Below, in pieces: positions 26,327 through 38,200 of a stretch of 64,000 bases of DNA. The stretch covers positions 2,091,001 to 2,155,000 of the forward strand of contig NZ_CP092418.1 of NCBI RefSeq assembly GCF_023716485.1. Reading direction: 5' to 3'. Made by a program: the position numbers and the translations under genes. Each line of letters begins with the position of its first letter. Position 1 is the stretch's first letter. Below the pieces are notes generated by a model. The model was not told where the DNA came from and did not search any database. It was given only the letters and a program-made list of their open reading frames with translations. The stretch comes from Microbulbifer variabilis. Lineage in GTDB: Bacteria > Pseudomonadota > Gammaproteobacteria > Pseudomonadales > Cellvibrionaceae.

Positions 26327-26695
26327 ATGATCGAACATAAATGGCTACAGGGACATACCGTTTTACAGGTTCGGCCGCGTGGAAAATTTACCGCAGAGGA
26401 TTTTCATCAGCTGGCAGAAAAAATAGATCCGATTATTCGCGAGCAGGGCAGGATAGAGGGTTTACTGATTGACGCTGAAGATTTTGCGGGCTGGGAAAAT
26501 TTTGTCGCGATGGTCTCGCATTTTCGCTTTGTACATAATCACGAGAAGCATATCCAGAGGATTGCGGTGGTGTCAGACAACCCGGTTCTTAAATTTATGC
26601 CGCACCTGGTTTGCCATTTTATCAGTGCGGAGGTTCGGCCTTTCCCCCTAAATGATTATCCTGAAGCCCTGGCATGGTTAAAAAATCCGGGTTAG
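26327..26695 (+). CDS. SpoIIAA-like/STAS-related small protein
   Basis: The 122-residue protein fits the SpoIIAA-like family of STAS-fold proteins: VLQVRPRGKFTAEDFHQLAE, then RIEGLLIDAEDFAGWENFVA with the typical D-x-x-D/E-x-x-G-W, and RIAVVSDNPVLKFMPHLVCH. The fold suggests a small partner-binding or lipid-binding domain; the role is unknown. No SD sequence is visible before the ATG. Confidence 0.75.
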   Translation: MIEHKWLQGHTVLQVRPRGKFTAEDFHQLAEKIDPIIREQGRIEGLLIDAEDFAGWENFVAMVSHFRFVHNHEKHIQRIAVVSDNPVLKFMPHLVCHFISAEVRPFPLNDYPEALAWLKNPG

Positions 26696-26724
26696 CATCG
26701 CGCACCGTTTAACTGTTATATGGA

Positions 26725-27534
26725 GTGCCGGTGAGCCCAGTCTTGGCCATTATTGCGACGACTTCCGCAGACCTGCCCAACGCCCAGGAATTATCCAGTC
26801 AACTCAACCTTCCCTGTTTGGGAGTTGCTTCCCCCAGCGAAATTAATGAGGTTCCCCAAGTATTAGCTTGTGGAGAGCAGTTGCAACTCTGTGCGACCGG
26901 GCGCAAAGCACCGGGGCCAGTTTCTGTTGATTTCGTTGGTGGGGCTTTAGCACATAGGCGCAAATATGGTGGGGGTAAAGCCCAGCCGGTTGCCAAGGCT
27001 GTGGGTTTGCGCCCTGGTTTTTACCCTCGCGTGTTGGATGCCACTGCCGGGTTGGGCCGTGATGCTTTTGTCCTGGCGACTCTGGGCTGCGAAGTGAAGA
27101 TGCTTGAGCGCAATCCGGTTGTGCGCTTGCTCCTTAAGGATGGCTTGAGGCGATTGCAGGAGGCTGCCACTGCCGACCCGGAATTGGCCGCCATTGCTGG
27201 GCTTTTATCTTTGGCCGATGATATTGCACCGGCCGCAGACTGGTTGGCTCAGCAGGCTGAGGAATCTTGGCCGGTTGTTTATCTGGACCCCATGTTTCCG
27301 CCCCGGGGCAAAAGTGCCAAGGTAAAAAAAGAGATGGTGGCTTTTCATCATCTGGTTGGAGAGGACCTGGATGCGGACGATCTGCTAGAGCCAGCACTCA
27401 GGGCCTGTTATTACCGCACCGTGGTCAAACGTCCCAAGGTGGCACCATATCTTGCAGATAAAAAGCCAATGCTTTCTTTTGAAGGGAAGTCAGGGCGTTT
27501 CGATATTTACACCAAGCACGGTGTGCCGGGGTAA
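26725..27534 (+). CDS. rsmJ: 16S rRNA (guanine-1516-N2)-methyltransferase
   Basis: The product is about 269 residues. The SAM site is RVLDATAGLGRDAFVLATLG near residue 108, followed by MLERNPVVRLLLKDGLRRL and the catalytic-loop segment VVYLDPMFPPRGKSAKVKKEM (D-P-M-F-P is the RsmJ signature). The N-terminus LDFVGGALAHRRKYGGG-like region (here VDFVGGALAHRRKYGGG) is also typical. It methylates a guanine in 16S rRNA. A GGAG site supports the GTG at 26725, although GTG 26731 is also possible. Confidence 0.93.
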   Translation: MPVSPVLAIIATTSADLPNAQELSSQLNLPCLGVASPSEINEVPQVLACGEQLQLCATGRKAPGPVSVDFVGGALAHRRKYGGGKAQPVAKAVGLRPGFYPRVLDATAGLGRDAFVLATLGCEVKMLERNPVVRLLLKDGLRRLQEAATADPELAAIAGLLSLADDIAPAADWLAQQAEESWPVVYLDPMFPPRGKSAKVKKEMVAFHHLVGEDLDADDLLEPALRACYYRTVVKRPKVAPYLADKKPMLSFEGKSGRFDIYTKHGVPG

Positions 27535-27668
27535 TAGGCGGATTTTAAATAGAGTTGGCACCTACTAGTATTTTTGGATTTTCTACACCTTAAGTCATTG
27601 TCTAACTTATCTACACTGGCAGATAGTCATTCGCTAAGTGCCTAATCCGATAGAGTGGGGGGGTAGCT

Positions 27669-29186
27669 GTGAGGCGTAATATCGACGAATCGCAGCAGCC
27701 AGATATATCCAACCGTAAAATATTCTCTGCCAGCGCTCTAGGCTTTCTCACCGCGGCAACGATCGTAACCAGCCTTCGCAATTTGCCCATGATGGCGCAG
27801 GAGGAGATGACGATGTTTTTCTACATCGGCATTTCCGCCCTTTTATTTTTGATTCCGGCAGGACTGGTGGCAGCCGAACTGGGCAGTGCTTTCTCCGACC
27901 GCACCGGCGGTGTTTATACCTGGGTGGGAGAGGCTTTTACGCCCAAAATGGGTTTTGTCGCTATTTGGCTGCAATGGGTGGAGTGTGTGGTCTGGTATCC
28001 CACCGAGTTGGGGTTTGCCGCAGCCGCTATTGCTTATGCGCTCGGAGAGCAGAATCTCGCCAGTAATACCTACTATATCGGCGGCTTCTGTATCGTTGCC
28101 TACCTTATTGCCACTGCTGTCGCCCTTTCGGGAACCAGGTTTCTGGTGGTAGTCACCAAGTATGGATTCCTGGTGGGCACACTAATGCCTTGTTTGATTC
28201 TTATTGCCCTGGCAGTGGGTTGGGTGGTGATGGGAAACCCCTTGGGCTGGGAAACCGCTACCGACCCGGCTGTAGCTGTAAGGGAAGATGGGCAAGTACA
28301 CCCACGCTGGTTTCCCCACATTACTGGTCTCGGTGCAGTAGCCTTTCTTGGAGGGATACTGCTCTCTTTCGCAGGAATTGAGGCCCAGGCCAGCCATGTC
28401 TCAGAAATGCCCAACGCCCGCCGTGGTTATCCGGTTGTTATTGGCATTGCCGCTGCCGTTTCTTTTCTGATCTTTACGCTTGGGGCGCTCGCCATTTCTG
28501 CCATCCTTCCCTATCAACAGATATCTATAGAGACGGGGTTATTCACCGCGTTTGGTCAGGGGTTTTCCCAGTTGCTGGGTATTGGTTGGCCGGTTCAGAT
28601 TCTGGCGGGATTGATTGCTTACGGTGCCCTCGGGGGAGCCCTGGCTTGGTTGGCCGGTCCCAGCAGAGGGCTATTGGCCACCGCCCAGGATGGCATGCTG
28701 CCCCCCTGGTTTCAGCGGGAAAATGCTCGCGGCGTACAGAAAAATATCCTTTACGCCCAATGCCTGATTGTCTTGCTCATCTCATCGATTTATATCCTGG
28801 TGGATAATGTGTCGACCGCCTTTGTTTTGATCCCGGTTATGGCGATAAGCCTGTATATCATTATGTACTTAATGATGTTTGCTGCGGTTATCCGTTTGCG
28901 CTACACACAGCCAGACCTTCCCAGGGGTTTTAAAATTCCCGGTGGAATCACCGGCGTTTGGATTACTGCAGGCACTGGCGTTGTCGCAGTTTCTTTTGCG
29001 CTGTTGGTGTCCTTTTTTCCTCCTCAGCAGCTTTCAGTGAGTGACCCAAGGCTGTATGTAGCTTTGGTCTTTTCCGGGATTGTTATTACGGTGACTATTC
29101 CGCTATTTATTTTCTACTGGCGTAAGCCCTCCTGGCGTAATGAGGGTGGGCATAAGCAGCAATCTTTTTCAGATATTAACGAGTGA
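27669..29186 (+). CDS. gadC: glutamate:GABA antiporter-like APC transporter
   Basis: The 505-residue protein starts at GTG after a GGGGGG site. It has about twelve membrane segments and APC-superfamily motifs: FLTAATIVTSLRNLPMMAQE, SALLFLIPAGLVAAELGSAF, then GGVYTWVGEAFTPKMGFVAI. The third part, FAGIEAQASHVSEMPNARRGYP, is the GadC/YgaX-type sixth helix. It lies 14 bp before a glutamate decarboxylase gene, so exchange of glutamate for GABA is the natural function. That pair consumes a proton inside and is known in acid resistance. Confidence 0.82.
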   Translation: MRRNIDESQQPDISNRKIFSASALGFLTAATIVTSLRNLPMMAQEEMTMFFYIGISALLFLIPAGLVAAELGSAFSDRTGGVYTWVGEAFTPKMGFVAIWLQWVECVVWYPTELGFAAAAIAYALGEQNLASNTYYIGGFCIVAYLIATAVALSGTRFLVVVTKYGFLVGTLMPCLILIALAVGWVVMGNPLGWETATDPAVAVREDGQVHPRWFPHITGLGAVAFLGGILLSFAGIEAQASHVSEMPNARRGYPVVIGIAAAVSFLIFTLGALAISAILPYQQISIETGLFTAFGQGFSQLLGIGWPVQILAGLIAYGALGGALAWLAGPSRGLLATAQDGMLPPWFQRENARGVQKNILYAQCLIVLLISSIYILVDNVSTAFVLIPVMAISLYIIMYLMMFAAVIRLRYTQPDLPRGFKIPGGITGVWITAGTGVVAVSFALLVSFFPPQQLSVSDPRLYVALVFSGIVITVTIPLFIFYWRKPSWRNEGGHKQQSFSDINE

Positions 29187-29200
29187 CAAGGAGGTCGGTC

Positions 29201-30574
29201 GTGAAGCAAAAGTCGCCATTCGATATGTTTTTCGATGAATACAATGAGGATATCCCCGAGGATCATTTCCCCAGGGGGAGTATCTCTGCGCATGCGGCGG
29301 AAGCGATTGTTACCAGTGAGACCTGGTCTGATGCCAAGCCGGCCATGAATCTTTCTTCTTTTGTCACTACATTTACCGAGCCAGAAGCTTTCGATGTCGC
29401 TAAAAAACATTACCTGAAAAATTATATCGACCACGATATGTATCCGCAGTTATTTGCTATGGAAGCGCGTATGGTGCGCTGGCTGCATCAACTGTGGAAT
29501 GGCCCTAAAGGAGTGGAGCCCTATGGTGCTGCAACTATAGGATCCTCTGAGGCTTGTATGTTGGCGGGATTGGCCCATAAATGGAACTGGCGCAAAAAGA
29601 GAGAGAAGGCCGGCAGGGATGCTTCCAAGCCAAACCTGGTTACCGGGGCCAATGTTCAAATTGTCTGGGAAAAATTTATGCGCTATTTCGATGTGGAGCC
29701 GCGCATAGCAGCCCTAAAGCCTGGGCATTACCGCTTTAATAGCGAACATCTGGATGAGCTGGTAGATGAAAATACCATCGCGGTAGTGGCGATTGCCGGG
29801 CAGACTTTCACAGGAGAAGACGACGCCTTTCGCGCTATCCATAATTGGTTAGACCGCTACCAGCAGAAAACAGGTCATGATATCCCAATGCATATTGATG
29901 GTGCCTCTGGGGGATTTGTGAACCCGTTCTTATACCCCAACTACCACTGGGATTTTCGCCTGCCGCGAGTGAAATCTATTAATGCGTCGGGGCATAAGTT
30001 TGGCTTGGTGCCACCGGGGCTGGGTTGGGTGATTTTTCGCGAGCGTTCCGTTTTTGATGAAGATCTGATGTTTTATGTCAATTACCTGGGGGGAGAGATG
30101 CCCACGGCAACTTTGAACTTCAGCCGGAATGCATCACCGGTTGCCTATCAATACTACAACTTTATTCGTCTCGGTTTCGAAGGTTATAGAGATATTATGC
30201 AGCACACTTTGGCGAATGCGCAGCTATTACGCCATCGTCTGGTAAAAAGCGGCTACTTCGAAATTATGAATAAAACCCAGCGTATTCCTGTAGTGTCGAT
30301 GACCCTGAATTCTAAATATACCAATTTCAATGAATACGATATATCTGACAAGGTACGTGAACGCGGCTGGGTGTTATCCGCTTATTCCATGCCGCCTAAT
30401 GCTCAATCGGTAAATTGCTTGCGTATTGTAGTGCGCCCACACCTTAATCTGAATGCGATTGAAGGCCTTGCTGACGACATTATCCATGCGTGTGAGTGGC
30501 TAGAGCAGCATGGGGGTAATGCCACCCCGCCGAAATTGCATGATCCTCATAAGGTAGCGGCGAGTAAATGTTAA
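29201..30574 (+). CDS. gadB: glutamate decarboxylase (PLP-dependent)
   Basis: The product is 457 residues from the GTG at 29201, with AAGGAGG nine bases before it. PLP fold-type I motifs are present: GAATIGSSEACMLAGLAHKW, HIDGASGGFVNPFLYP (Asp contacting the PLP nitrogen) and SINASGHKFGLVPPG, in which the Lys near residue 272 forms the Schiff base. The N-terminus carries the GAD opening seen in bacterial and plant enzymes. It converts glutamate to GABA and CO2, using a cytosolic proton. It probably forms an operon with the antiporter gene. Confidence 0.92.
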   Translation: MKQKSPFDMFFDEYNEDIPEDHFPRGSISAHAAEAIVTSETWSDAKPAMNLSSFVTTFTEPEAFDVAKKHYLKNYIDHDMYPQLFAMEARMVRWLHQLWNGPKGVEPYGAATIGSSEACMLAGLAHKWNWRKKREKAGRDASKPNLVTGANVQIVWEKFMRYFDVEPRIAALKPGHYRFNSEHLDELVDENTIAVVAIAGQTFTGEDDAFRAIHNWLDRYQQKTGHDIPMHIDGASGGFVNPFLYPNYHWDFRLPRVKSINASGHKFGLVPPGLGWVIFRERSVFDEDLMFYVNYLGGEMPTATLNFSRNASPVAYQYYNFIRLGFEGYRDIMQHTLANAQLLRHRLVKSGYFEIMNKTQRIPVVSMTLNSKYTNFNEYDISDKVRERGWVLSAYSMPPNAQSVNCLRIVVRPHLNLNAIEGLADDIIHACEWLEQHGGNATPPKLHDPHKVAASKC

Positions 30575-30657
30575 GAATTTGAGATATCTCTGTAATGACT
30601 GTTTAAATAATCGATGAGTAAAAAAGTAGAGCGGCTTAAATTGTTCTGCAGAGAAGA

Positions 30658-31584
30658 TTGAATCCAACGGTAAATCCTATGGAAAGGTGTGTGCTGAACA
30701 GCGACTTGCAGGAACCGGAAGGCCCGGTTTGTTTACCTGACGGCCAGATATTCGTTGCTGAAATGTCGAGCGCGCGGAATTGTGTTAGTCGCATTGATAT
30801 ACGAGGAGGATATCATCAGGTCGGCCATCCCGGCTGGCGGCCCAATGGAATGGCGATCGATGGCGATGGCAATTTTTGGATAGCGGGAGGCGGGGGGAAA
30901 AGGCTGGTACGCATGAGGCCCGATGGGACAGTCCTCAATACTTATGAGGGGCCTGCAGATCGCCCCTATCTTTGGCCCAATGACCTGGTATTTAGCCAAA
31001 ATGGTTTGCTGTATATGACGGACTCCGGCATTGATCCGGATAGCTTTGTTGAGGGGCAGGCAATCCGCCCTGACTTCCGAAAGTGTGATTATGATGGGAG
31101 GGTATTTGAAATTGACCCTCGTAATGGCTACGTATTGCGCTTAGTAGATACGGGTTTGTTTTTCCCAAATGGCATTGCATTTGATGCTGATGATTTACTT
31201 TATGTGGCAGAAACCCTAACAGGAAATATCTACCGTTACGATCTCAGCTCCTCAGCCCCCTGTGAACCTGAGCTATTTGGCAATGTTAACCTGGGATCAC
31301 CAGAAGAATTCATTGGGCCTGATGGAATGGCTTTTGGTGATGATGGCCGGCTTTACTGTGCCGTATTTGGTCAGGGTGATGTGAGTGTTTTAGATCACGA
31401 TGGCAGGGTGGCTGAGCGCATTCCGACTTGCGGGAAGCGCCCCACCAATATCGCTTTTTGTGAAGACCAAAAGGATGGGGCGGTGGTGACAGTTTTAGAT
31501 GCCGGTTGCCTGGAGTGGTTTGGCCTGTCCTGCCGAGGTAGAGACCTCTATCGCCCTAAGATACAAGATTTATCTAGGGAATAA
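30658..31584 (+). CDS. SMP-30/gluconolactonase family protein
   Basis: The product is 308 residues from the TTG at 30658, or 301 from ATG 30679; the choice is open. The six-bladed propeller motifs are clear: LQEPEGPVCLPDG (metal-binding Glu), LWPNDLVFSQNG (Asn-Asp pair), FFPNGIAFDADD and FIGPDGMAFGDDG. It is probably a Ca- or Zn-dependent lactonase or an open-acid hydrolase; the substrate is unknown. It follows gadB by 83 bp and could be in the same transcript. Confidence 0.82.
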   Translation: MNPTVNPMERCVLNSDLQEPEGPVCLPDGQIFVAEMSSARNCVSRIDIRGGYHQVGHPGWRPNGMAIDGDGNFWIAGGGGKRLVRMRPDGTVLNTYEGPADRPYLWPNDLVFSQNGLLYMTDSGIDPDSFVEGQAIRPDFRKCDYDGRVFEIDPRNGYVLRLVDTGLFFPNGIAFDADDLLYVAETLTGNIYRYDLSSSAPCEPELFGNVNLGSPEEFIGPDGMAFGDDGRLYCAVFGQGDVSVLDHDGRVAERIPTCGKRPTNIAFCEDQKDGAVVTVLDAGCLEWFGLSCRGRDLYRPKIQDLSRE

Positions 31585-32278
31585 TAAATTTTAATAATGA
31601 AACAGTGGGGTTGATTGGTCTTAGCTGCTAAATTTCCTTGGTCAATGTGACTGCCTTTCGCGTTTAAGTCTTGCTCAGGGTCAATAGCCTGTGATTCTCT
31701 AATTTCTTCTCGAAGGTTATCGAATTATCTGAGTGGGCTTTATATAACCATTTAAAAAATTTTAATTTCTTATTTTAAATTGGTGTGCTGTTTTCTGTTG
31801 TTTCCGTTATTTAGTTTCTTGTTGCTTGTTTGGGTGGTGCAGGATTTGCAGGTTAAAAAATATGACTGCTTTGTGGTTGTGAGTCGTGATTTATTTGAGT
31901 GAGGCTGTATAAAAATTTGAACTTTTCTTGCATATTTTGATACCTGATTGTTAAAACTTTTTTCTTTTTTATTACGTTGATTTGGTTTTTTTTATCTTAA
32001 ACATCATTTTAATGAAACTGCATCCCGATTTTTGTTGACCGGAAAGTCAAAATAAATTTTAGGTCAGGTTTTTGGTTTGTTTAAAAAATATGCGGCTATT
32101 ATACTCCGCGCTCCCTCGGGAGCAGTGTATTTAAAGGGGTGTGCTGTGATCTGAGGATGCTTATTTTTAAGAAGTTTGATTTAAAAAATAATACTTCTAA
32201 AGCATATTTATAAGGTATAAGTTTCCATTTTTTGCCTTGATAGATTGAATCCCCGTTGATGTCTTTGTAGAGATATTT
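31585..32278. other. AT-rich upstream region of the RHS gene
   Basis: About 700 bp with long A/T runs and no convincing gene on either strand. A small - strand open frame at 32099-32356 overlaps the RHS start and has no features. A hairpin GCTCCC-TC-GGGAGC lies at 32110-32123. The base composition is lower in GC than the flanking core genes, which suits a regulatory region of foreign or silenced DNA. Confidence 0.5.
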
Positions 32279-35200
32279 ATGCGTATTTCGTTGTTTTTTC
32301 TGTTGGCTTTTTGTGCCGCTTTCTCTTCTACAGTAGTTGCAGCTACGGGGATTCAAAAAAATGGATATACCATTTATCAGGGTGATATCGACGATGATGG
32401 CCGTGAAGACTTATACTTTGAGTATAATCGCCCATTAGTTCTTTTACATGGAGATATTGTTACCCCTCTGGTAATGCCTCAGTTACCTAATTTTGTCTTG
32501 TACTTAAACAAGGACAAGGAAAGTTATGACGATCCGTTAGAGACGACTCTTACCGATTTGGAAGTTGCCAATCTTCAAAAATTAGAAAAAAACCTTTCCT
32601 TATTTGGCGATTTTAATGGTGACGGTGCAACAGATTTGCTCCTTCTTGCCTCTATGCCTCTGATTATTCATGCACAGGGAAATGGCTTGCCAGCGCTTAT
32701 TCAAACTCTCTCCACCGACAACAGTGATGACACAATAGCTTATGCGGCAGCAATCCTCGCCAGTGTAGGTGTCGACTCTATTGTGATACAGGATAAGAAT
32801 GAAGATGGCAGAGAGGATATCACTGCGGGGGACTTTGTTTTTCATGCAGACGAATCCGGCGCTTTTGGTGAATATTCCACTCCAGCCACTATCCAATCGC
32901 CCAATATGGCTGGGGCTTCTGGTGGGCAATTCCGGGTCAATGAATCCGGCGCGGCAACCTACTCCTTCCCAATCGCAACAGCTGCAGGTACAGCAGGAGT
33001 TGTACCAGAAATTTCTCTGAACTATAGCAGTAGTGGTGGCAACGGCCTGGTTGGTAAAGGTTGGGCTATTGGTGGCCTTTCTGGAATTTCCCGCTGCCGC
33101 CAGACATTATCAATTGATGGTAATGCTCGGCCTATTAGCTGGACCGAATCAGATCGATTCTGCTTAGATGGTCAGCGCCTAATACAAGAGAGTGGCTCTC
33201 AATATGGCGCAGTTGGTGCGGTATATAAAACTGAGATGGATTCTTTTGCCACAGTCACATCAATAGGTGGCAGCCTTGGTAAGCCGTCTTATTTTAAAGT
33301 GGAACGTAAAGATGGATCGGTCAGTTACTACGGGAATAGTAGTGATTCCAAGCAACTTGCAGGGAGCAATGTACTCACTTGGGCACAGAATCGTTTTGAG
33401 GATAGTGTTGGTAATCCAATCGAGTTTTTGTATGAGGGTGATTCGGAGTCAGGGCACCGAGTTCGGTCTATCCGCTATGCCTATGGTTCGGGCTCCTATG
33501 AAGCGGAAGTAAGATTTTTCTATGAAGACCGCCCAGAGCACCTTCGGGGCTATACCGCAGGCTATGAACTTAAAACCACTCAGCGCCTGGAAAAAATCAC
33601 CTCCAGCTCTAATGGTAAAGTAATTCGTGAGTACAATCTGGGGTATAACCCAGTTCTGCCCTTCATTCCCAAGGAAAATTATAAAGATCGAACTTCCTTG
33701 CTGACATCCATACAGGAGTGCGTAGGTTCTAGTTGCCTCCCTGCGATCAGCTTCGAATGGCTACAGGCGCCATGGCACCAATTTGGAGAGAAGTGGGAAG
33801 CTATCGATTTCTCGCCCACTAAGCACCGTTTCCTATCTGATTACAAGTACGCCGATTTTAACGGTGATGGTAAGCAGGATATCGTCTGGATCGAAGGGTA
33901 CGATGATGATGGGAACGATACGGATATTCGCGTTAAATATGCGATTTCATATGGTTCAGTTTTTGTAAAGCAGGACTTTACCGGCGGCGTGTTTACTTCT
34001 GAGTACTTTACCGGCGCTAATGTTGGTGAAGACTTCGCTATCCGGGTATTGGATTTTAATGGTGACGGTCGCCATGATCTGGCCATATATGACCCACGCT
34101 CCAATTATGGTGGTCTCCCTTCGAACACATGGCTTGTTTATCTAAGTCGTTACGATACCTCGAGCAAGCGCTGGAAATTGGATTCCAGGCCAATTACTAC
34201 CCGTAGAACCAATAAAGATGTCATTTTTGCCGACTTTAACGGTGATGGCCTGGCAGATTATATTTCTATTAGCTACAGCAGCAGTTCTGGAGCGAAAGTT
34301 GTTGTACGCCTTTTAGAGTCAGCAGGGAGAGAGGTGTCAATTAAAAATTACTATAAATTCAGTGATGAATACACCAGTTACCCATTGAATATTTCTGGCG
34401 CTGCCAGTATGAAGTCCAGCGGACGTCTGCCCGATACCTTGGGCGATTTTAATGGTGATGGCGCTATGGATATTCTGGTGGCCACTTCCGCTGGATTCGA
34501 AGCCGCCGTATTTGATCAAGAAGCGAAGGAATTCCGCTCTATCGGCGTGCTCTCGACGACGAATACTTCAAAAAGCCCAATTGCTATAGATATAAATGGC
34601 GATGGCCTCACGGATATTGCCTACCCTGGAAATTCCGGCAGCTTTTATAGCAAAATCAGCACTGGCACAGGCTTTAAGGATTTGGGATACCTTGGAAGTA
34701 GCAGGGGCTCCTTTGTAGACCTGAATAACGATGGTTATCAGGATTTCGTCTGGCCGGTTTCTTCTCCTTGGAATGATGTGAAAGTTCGCTACTTTGATCA
34801 AAATACCGGCGAATTTATTGACTCTTCCGATAGCAGACTTTTTGATCATCTCTCTGATTGCTCGGGCAGTGCTACCTATTGTGGCACTATAGCTTCAAGT
34901 GACATGATATGGTTTGCGGACACGAATGGCGATGGAGAAGCCGATTATCACCGTTATGATGCTTCTAGTGGTATCGTTTACACCCGCCTGGATAATACCC
35001 GCGATTCTCAATATAAGAATATTCCGCGAAATGTAATTAATAAGATAGATAATGGCCTTGGTAATATTACCAATATTACTTATCAGAACATGCGCTACGA
35101 CGAGCTTTACACTCGTTTGGATGTAGCAACGGAAGGCAGCATTGATGCTTTCTATACCGCACTCAATGGCGATTGGGATTTACCTGCGGATAGTCACACC

Positions 35201-38200
35201 TTAGGTAAAGATAAGCCGGTATTGGATATTCTGAGCCCTATGTACCTGGTTGCTAAGGTGGAAAGTTCTGCCCCTGCCGCCGCTGCCGCACCGGGTTCTG
35301 TTAACCAGTCTGCCCTCAGCTCGGTTTCATACCACTACCATCAGATGAAACTCCAGGCCGCTGGCCGGGGTATGTTGGGTTTCCAGAAAATCAGCACTAC
35401 CGATAACCAAACTGGCGTAGTGACGGAAACTACCTACCGTCAGGACTTCCCCTTTGTGGGCATGCCACTTAAGACCGAAACTCGCACTGCCGATGGGCAG
35501 CTGCTAAGCCGGGCGAGCAATAATTGGCGTCTACAGGGCTGGAATGGTAGCGGGAAACCACTGCCGCCTTATCAACCTTATATTTATCAAGCGGTGGAAG
35601 AAACTTATGACCTGAAGGATGCCGGTAGCACCCAGGGAGAATTGCTGCAAAGCGTTACCACCACAAACAGCTACGATGCCTATGGCAATGCGCTCAGTAT
35701 CGACGTTGTCACAAAAGACGGCATCTCCGGCGATCAGTTTATTAAGAAAACAGAAAATACCTATGGCAGCAGTGTCTGGGAAAAAGAAAAGGGCCGCCTA
35801 ACTGCAACAAAAGTGACCAGTACTCGCCCGGGTATGCCCAGCCATATCCGCGAGTCAGCCTTTACTTATTACGCATCGGGCGTGCTCAACGGCCTTTTAA
35901 AAACCGAGGTTATTGAGCCTAATAAGCCAGAATACAAGCAGACTACCGCTTACGAATATGACAATTTTGGCAACGTTAATAAGAAGACGGTAACTGCTCC
36001 CGGCGAAGCCGCTCGTAGCGCAAGAACGGTGTATGACCTTTCCGGCCGCTATGTATTTGAAAGCTACAATGCCCTCGATCATCTAACCGAAAGGGTGGTT
36101 TCCCGCAATCACTTTGGCGCACCGCTGGAAGTGAAGGGGATGAATGGGCTGGAAACCGGGTTTGCCTACGATAAGTTCGGCCGTGAAACCATCAGTCAGA
36201 GTAATACCGGCGCGGATAAACTGACGGACTATGAGCGCTGTGTTATCGCCTGTCCGGCCGGTGCACAATATATGGTGACCACTCATAGCAGTACCGGTAG
36301 CTGGAGTAGGGAATACTTCGACGCACTGGGGCGCTCTATAAGAACTGAAACCAAGGGCTTCAACAGTAAAATCTATACCGATAAAGAATACGATAACCTG
36401 GGCCGCGTGAAGTTCGCCAGTGAGCCTTATTTCTCTGGTGATACCCGCCTATGGTCCAACATGGAGTATGACCTACTCGGCCGCCCAAGCCGTGTCACTG
36501 CGCCAGATGGCTCAGTGTCCAGCATCACCTATAGCGGCCTTAAGACCATCACCACCAATGATAAAGGTCAGCAAAAAACTGAGATCAAAAATGTGGCTGG
36601 TGAGTTGGTAGAAGTTATCGATGCGATCGATGGCCGCCTCACCTACGAATACGACAGCCAGGGCAATTTGCATAAAGCCAAATCCTGGGGTAAGGCGAAT
36701 ACTGCCGGTGCACATATCGATGAGGGCGACGGTCTCAGTTATCCCATTGTGGTTACAATCGAATATGACGATCTGGGCCGAAAAATACGAATGGACGACC
36801 CGGATAAGGGAGAGTGGCACTACGAATATACCGGCTTTGGTGAGTTGAAAAAGCAAACCAATGCGAATGGCCACACCGTAGAGTTAACCTACGACCAATT
36901 GGGCAGACAGTCCACGCGTATTGAAAAGTCTAAAGGCTCTTCCGCCCCCACTAGCGATGTCTCCTGGTTGTATGACAGTGCCACCAATGGCTTAGGGCAG
37001 GTGGAGATGGTTATGGACAGCGTCTCTGGATATCAGGCGGTGTATGAGTATGACCAGGTTGGCCGAAATCATATCCAGGCGGTGGACTTTGATGGGGCTG
37101 GTACACAACCCTCTTATGTCACCACCACGGTATTTGATGGCCATGGCCGTGTCGAATACAGCTACGATGCGCTCGACAGCATGCTCGATGGTGGCAAATC
37201 AGGGACTCAGAATTTCTACAATACCTATGGATATCTCTACAAGGTAGTAGATCTGGCCACCGGGGACCTGATTCAAGAGGTGAAAGCCCAGACCGCTCGC
37301 GGCCAACTGAAAGAGCAGCTATTGGGTAACGGCGCAACTTCTAATTTTACTTACGAAGCGGCCAGCGGCCGCCTAACAAAGCAGACCTCTACGGTATTGG
37401 GAGCCTTTGGTATCCAAGATATCAGCTACCAGTGGGATACCCTCGGCAATCTCACCAGCCGTCACAACCAGAGCGGAAGCAAGGATCTGCGCGAGAGCTT
37501 CTGCTATGACAAACTCAACCGTCTGATTAAAACCCACATAGGTAGTAGCAACTTCAGCTGTAGTGGCCTCAGCGTCTCCGAGCAGGATATCCGCTACAAC
37601 GCCATCGGTAATATCACTTACAAAGCCGGCGTAGGGGATTATATCTACGGTGAAAATGGCGCTGGCCCCCATGCAGTAACAACCGCTGGAGGCGTTAGTT
37701 ATAACTATGACCTCAATGGCAATATGACCTCCGATGGTTTTGACGGTGGCCGTACTATTAGTTACACCACCTTCGATAAAGCCTCTCTGATTAAAAAGGG
37801 AAATAACACCACTGAGTTCCTCTATGGCCCCAGCCATAGCCGCTACTACCGCAAGGACACCAATAGTAGTAACGGGGAAGTGACAGAGACCTGGTATATC
37901 GGCGGTATCGAGCGTATCCAGAAGTCCAGTAAGCCCAATGAGATCGAGTGGAAGCGTCACCTGGTGGGTACGGCAGTCTATACCGTAAAAACCGACAAGG
38001 ATTTCAAGGTACTCTCCACCGATAAGCTGTTCCTCTACAAGGACCACCTGGGCTCCATGGACCTGATTACCGATAAAACCGGTAAGGTAGTGCAGGAAAT
38101 GTCCTTCGATGCCTGGGGGCAGCGCCGCAACAGCGCCAACTGGAATGCGTTATCCCTGACTGCACTTTCAAACTTCGATCACAGCCGTACCACCCGTGGT

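Noticed and set aside
32099..32356. - strand open frame overlapping the RHS start
   Set aside because: Low-complexity Lys/Asn/Tyr-rich sequence and overlap with the signal peptide region of a clear gene.
37373..38047. 224-codon - strand open frame inside the RHS gene
   Set aside because: It is the antisense of clear YD-repeat coding sequence; such shadows are common under repeated G/C-third codons.
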